Assembly (NCBI GenBank): GCA_900315485.1
Contig: OMZI01000023.1
Coordinates: 1 to 45,881, forward strand
From: an uncultured Eubacteriales bacterium
Lineage (GTDB): Bacteria; Bacillota; Clostridia; Peptostreptococcales; Anaerovoracaceae
Length of the DNA: 45,881 nt
Reading direction: 5' to 3'
Below, piece by piece: positions 43,290-45,881 of the stretch. Numbering within the stretch: position 1 is the first letter of the stretch; each line of letters opens with the position of its first letter. The position numbers and the translations under genes are program-made. The notes under the pieces are model-generated. The model saw nothing but the letters and a program-made list of their open reading frames with translations. It had not been told where the DNA came from and made no database searches.

Positions 43290-43763
43290 TTATTCCGCGA
43301 TCACAACGCCGTCGAGTATCTCATGGAACACAGCAAGGCTTTCATCCCTGCGCGCCTGCCTGCCGTAAAAATGGAAGTAGAAAAGATTCTCTTCGCTCTT
43401 GACTACCAGCGATTCACCGGTCATGTGGATGCCCTGGACGATATAGTTGTAGTCGAGTCCTCTTGCCACCTGCCCGTCGATCTCACGCTTGACATCATCG
43501 AGCCATACATAGTTGAACTGCTTCATGCTTTTGCTTATATGCTTTGCCATGCTCCCTGCGGTCTCACGGGTACCGAGGAGCCATGCAGACAGCGCGTTGA
43601 CCTTCGTCCACGCGACGGAAATGACTATGTGCCTCTCTGAATCTGAAATGCACAGCCCTTTGCCGCCGGCGATAAGGTTCATCTTCTGCAGTTCTTCTTC
43701 AGTCAGCTGGCGGAAGCCTTCCGGACAGTCCATATACAGCTTGTTATCTATTGAAATTCTCAT
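43290..43763 (-). CDS. Conserved hypothetical protein
   Basis: 157 residues, soluble. It begins MRISIDNKLYMDCPEGFRQL and alternates beta-like and helical segments, with a hydrophobic LVVKSEENLFYFHFYG strand near 120-133. It has a general Mog1/PsbP-like flavour, but that is only an impression. Immediately downstream of the lipoprotein gene (12 bp) and upstream of the PhlG-like gene (71 bp). Confidence 0.6.
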   Translation of the reverse strand: MRISIDNKLYMDCPEGFRQLTEEELQKMNLIAGGKGLCISDSERHIVISVAWTKVNALSAWLLGTRETAGSMAKHISKSMKQFNYVWLDDVKREIDGQVARGLDYNYIVQGIHMTGESLVVKSEENLFYFHFYGRQARRDESLAVFHEILDGVVIAE

Positions 43764-43775
43764 ATCAATGCCCCC

Positions 43776-44483
43776 CTATTGATTATCTCCGTTTGCTATT
43801 TCAAATACGGTCCACCACATGGCAAGCGTTTCTTCGCTGTCAATGCTGCCTGTGTATTCCGCATCTCCCAGGTACCATTTTCGTGCCTGATTGTCATATA
43901 CGATCTTTCCGTCTGTACCGGCAGATCCGAAGTGCACATTATAAATACTCTTAGCAATGCGGCCGTCATCGCCGGCTTCATATTCCACGCTCTTAAGCAC
44001 AGGATCCATCGACCAGAACTCATTGGCAAGCCCTGCAAGTGTGGAAAGAGAATACATGATCGCGTCGTGCTCCTTACCCTCCATCTGTGCTTCACTAATG
44101 AGCATGCATGCGGTCAGGTCCCTGAAGAACTCCTTAGGGAAGGTACGGCCTTCTTCAAGCGCTTTCTGCGCCTCATCTGTCATCTCCCCGAAAGTGCACC
44201 TGAAAGTCGGGAGCACAGTGCTGTCCGTAATGCCTCCCGGTACCGGTGTGATCTCTATCTTATTATTGACCTGCTTCAGTTCAGCATAAACACCCGGCTC
44301 TGCAGCAGGTGTTTCCTCTGTTTCTTCTGTATCCTCAGTAACAGTCTCTTCAGCTTCATTAGTCTCTGCATCGCCTGCCATGGCAGCATTATCAGCTCCC
44401 GAGCATCCTGCTGTCACAAGAGCAATGCATATAAGAAGTACTATAAGCCCTGCAAGGCCCTTTCCTTTCAGTATTTCTGTCAT
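43776..44483 (-). CDS. Putative lipoprotein
   Basis: 235 residues. A signal peptide with hydrophobic core (about 10-22) ends in VTAGC, C27 being the probable lipid-bearing cysteine; T at -3 is slightly unusual. A Glu/Thr/Ala-rich tether (30-65) follows, then a soluble domain without a recognised family. It would sit on the outer face of the membrane. Co-transcribed with the next gene (12 bp). Confidence 0.75.
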   Translation of the reverse strand: MTEILKGKGLAGLIVLLICIALVTAGCSGADNAAMAGDAETNEAEETVTEDTEETEETPAAEPGVYAELKQVNNKIEITPVPGGITDSTVLPTFRCTFGEMTDEAQKALEEGRTFPKEFFRDLTACMLISEAQMEGKEHDAIMYSLSTLAGLANEFWSMDPVLKSVEYEAGDDGRIAKSIYNVHFGSAGTDGKIVYDNQARKWYLGDAEYTGSIDSEETLAMWWTVFEIANGDNQ

Positions 44484-44510
44484 CTCAGACCCCCTGTCCT
44501 TCTGATCCTG

Positions 44511-44870
44511 TCACACTTCCACGTAGACAGTCAGTGCAACTAACGCAATAGTGATCTCCGTCTTTGGCTTGCCGTTCAGCGCAATGCCTTCAGGATTTGC
44601 TCCTCCCTGATGCACCTCAGCCTCAACATTCCACCACTCAAGGTAGTCTGTTACTACAGACGGATCCACCTCTTCCGGATGCGGAGCATAAATATCTGCC
44701 TTGATGAATGCCTGCGTCTTGCGGTCTGTGATCTCAAAAATCTCAGATATGCCCGCCATGCAGCAGTGATGGACCGCATCCTTGGTCGCCTTAAGCACAG
44801 CGTTGTTCTGATCTCCGCCGTGCATATCCACACCCTGTCCGAATTCAATTATAAGTCTCTTCAATGCCAT
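44511..44870 (-). CDS. Lin0512 family protein
   Basis: 119 residues; LKRLIIEFGQGVDMHGGDQNNA at the start and A-V-x-x-C-C-M-A-G-I match the small Lin0512 family, which has no known function. It is the first clear gene of the run down to 39191. In the upstream 180 bp a minus-strand TATAAT (44974-44979) has no good -35. Confidence 0.75.
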   Translation of the reverse strand: MALKRLIIEFGQGVDMHGGDQNNAVLKATKDAVHHCCMAGISEIFEITDRKTQAFIKADIYAPHPEEVDPSVVTDYLEWWNVEAEVHQGGANPEGIALNGKPKTEITIALVALTVYVEV

Positions 44871-44960
44871 ATTAAGTCCCTTGCCTCTCTTATGCTCTCA
44901 GCCTGATCGTGACCGTATGTCTGTGTTGATTCAGATTCATGTCTCAATTCTACCTGATTG

Positions 44961-45044
44961 CTAGCTTTTTATTATTATAATACTATCCCTAAATGATTTT
45001 TCATATAGATACCACATGCCCATCGGCATTCCCGAATAATTCAT
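44961..45044 (-). pseudogene. 5' remnant of ATC-hydrolase-family-like gene
   Basis: ATG at 45044 with a perfect AAGGAGG at 4 nt opens a 27-codon frame starting NYSGMPMGMWYLYEKSFR. That resembles the start of L-2-amino-thiazoline-4-carboxylate hydrolase-like proteins of Clostridia, which are about 150-230 residues long. After SFRDS the frame turns to an Ile run and stops. The rest of the gene is absent before Lin0512, so a deletion is likely. The family match is from memory. Confidence 0.5.
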
Positions 45045-45053
45045 TTTGCCTCC

Positions 45054-45728
45054 TTAGCAGCCGTCAATCCCGAACACTTCATCAAACAGGATCGAAATGG
45101 ATCCTTCGCTGCAAAATTCTCTGACGGAATAACCGAGATTCGGAGCTTTGTACGAATCGTCTGCTCCGGCGTCTTTTAATGCCTGCAACACACCTCTGAT
45201 ATCTTCGTGCAATTCCTCTGTAAAGATCCGGTCTTTCCCTTCACGATGTTCCACATAATTGTATGATGGCAATATCTGCTTTGCCTGCAGCGCAAAACGG
45301 TTTAATCCTGAATTGCCATATGAATCAAGCGCTTTAACATCTGCGCCCATATCCAACATCCTTTTCAGGACATCGAGAGCGTCAGCCGCTTTCTCCTTTG
45401 TTGAGAAAACCTTGAAGCCCATATGTTTATCATCTATATTCCACCTGCATGACATCACAGCACAGTTGATCGCATCATGAAGCACCGGTGTTCTCCATTC
45501 GTTGCAGCAGGTCTCATCCTCGATAAAGTTCACATCCGCACCCATATCCAGTAAATGGTTGGCAATTGCGGTATTTCCCGTTTTGAGCGCAACCTGCAAA
45601 GGCGACTGCCCGTCATCCTTCTTAGGCGGCTGCTTTGCAACACAATTTACCAGTTCAGGTTTCTTTTCAATGATTTGCCTTACCATTTCAAAGTCAGATG
45701 TTCTTATAGCAGTAAACAGTTTCTTCAT
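45054..45728 (-). CDS. Ankyrin repeat protein
   Basis: 224 residues, three or four ankyrin units: about 1-32, 40-72 (SPLQVALKTGNTAIANHLLDMGADVN), 80-140 (A-D-A-L-D-V-L-K-R-M-L-D-M-GADVKAL) and 140-185. It is a likely protein-binding module without signal peptide or enzymatic domain. More AT-rich than the genes to its left. ATG at 45728 follows AAGGTGAAG-like sequence at short spacing. The remnant at 44961 begins 10 bp after its stop. Confidence 0.8.
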   Translation of the reverse strand: MKKLFTAIRTSDFEMVRQIIEKKPELVNCVAKQPPKKDDGQSPLQVALKTGNTAIANHLLDMGADVNFIEDETCCNEWRTPVLHDAINCAVMSCRWNIDDKHMGFKVFSTKEKAADALDVLKRMLDMGADVKALDSYGNSGLNRFALQAKQILPSYNYVEHREGKDRIFTEELHEDIRGVLQALKDAGADDSYKAPNLGYSVREFCSEGSISILFDEVFGIDGC

Positions 45729-45793
45729 GCCGCTTCACCTTCCTGAATTATTATTCTCTTCCAACCAATCTGTCGTCTTAGTCAAACGGGAAT

Positions 45794-45881
45794 CTACAGT
45801 GCTAATTCCATCAGCCAGCAATCTACTTTTTCTCCCTCAAACATCTCATGTTTTGGAAGTGATTTAATGATTTTAAACCCG
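45794..45881 (-). CDS. C-terminal end of a GNAT-like acetyltransferase (partial)
   Basis: An open frame enters from the right edge, ends with TAG at 45794, and reads GFKIIKSLPKHEMFEGEKVD then CWLMELAL. GF-x(n)-D-x-x-x-M-x-L is the usual ending of GNAT acetyltransferases. Only 28 residues are visible, so the call is weak. Confidence 0.5.
   Translation of the reverse strand, partial: GFKIIKSLPKHEMFEGEKVDCWLMELAL

Noticed and set aside
1-45881. tRNA, rRNA, transposase or prophage genes
   Set aside because: Looked for in the gaps and frames by eye; no cloverleaf, rRNA motif, integrase or phage structural gene was seen.

Overview
The window looks like a chromosomal segment of a low-GC-type Firmicute (class Clostridia) with fairly balanced base composition. 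The reasons are a Bacillus/Clostridium-type PurR next to prs, a Type 2 FabG-free set of Clostridia-typical families (DUF4317, Lin0512, DUF815, TIGR01977-type desulfurase, HMA protein with a Cys-Cys-Gly motif), strong AGGAGG ribosome-binding sites and TTG/GTG starts. The exact family cannot be told from the sequence alone. Almost all genes are on the minus strand. Only a desulfurase-like gene (4008-5195) and a STAS-kinase gene (19898-21082) are on the plus strand. No rRNA, tRNA, CRISPR array, transposase or phage gene was seen.

Layout. 1-3.8 kb: purR, murC, prs (purine regulation, peptidoglycan precursor ligase, PRPP synthesis). 4-5.2 kb: PLP-dependent cysteine desulfurase-like enzyme. 5.3-10.1 kb: an operon of a class III aminotransferase, class II aldolase, FGGY sugar kinase and GtrA-like membrane protein, probably for an unknown (amino)sugar or polyol. 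10.2-10.7 kb: a REP-like palindrome and seven 54-bp tandem repeats. 10.9-11.9 kb: gap. 12.2-16.5 kb: an operon of a thioredoxin-reductase-like flavoprotein, a small unknown protein, a TetM/EF-G-like GTPase fused to a YacP/Rae1-like NYN nuclease domain, and a small membrane protein. 16.7-17.4 kb: remnants of a tetR gene and a heavy-metal-associated (HMA) protein gene joined out of frame behind an intact promoter and operator. 17.5-19.7 kb: pepD and an Ala/Lys/Glu-rich protein with four 20-residue repeats. 19.9-21.1 kb: STAS-kinase fusion. 21.2-25.3 kb: ridA and membrane-protein genes ending in a phosphatase fragment. 25.4-39.1 kb: the complete branched-chain amino-acid operon ilvB-ilvN-ilvC-ilvD-leuA-leuC-leuD-leuB-(DUF815 ATPase)-ilvA-ilvE. 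39.2-44.9 kb: a run of eight or nine signalling/unknown genes. 44.9-45.9 kb: a truncated gene start, an ankyrin protein and the end of an acetyltransferase-like gene.

How the genes work together. The ilv-leu genes make all common enzymes for isoleucine, valine and leucine from threonine, pyruvate and acetyl-CoA, and RidA just downstream would clear the reactive enamine released by IlvA. The operon is preceded by a consensus promoter, a 28-codon leader peptide with 13 Ile/Leu codons, mutually exclusive hairpins and an intrinsic terminator: this is classical ribosome-mediated attenuation, unusual in a group where T-boxes normally do this job. The GTPase-NYN fusion, with a redox flavoprotein in the same operon, is the other strong candidate for an undescribed function: a ribosome-targeted nuclease.
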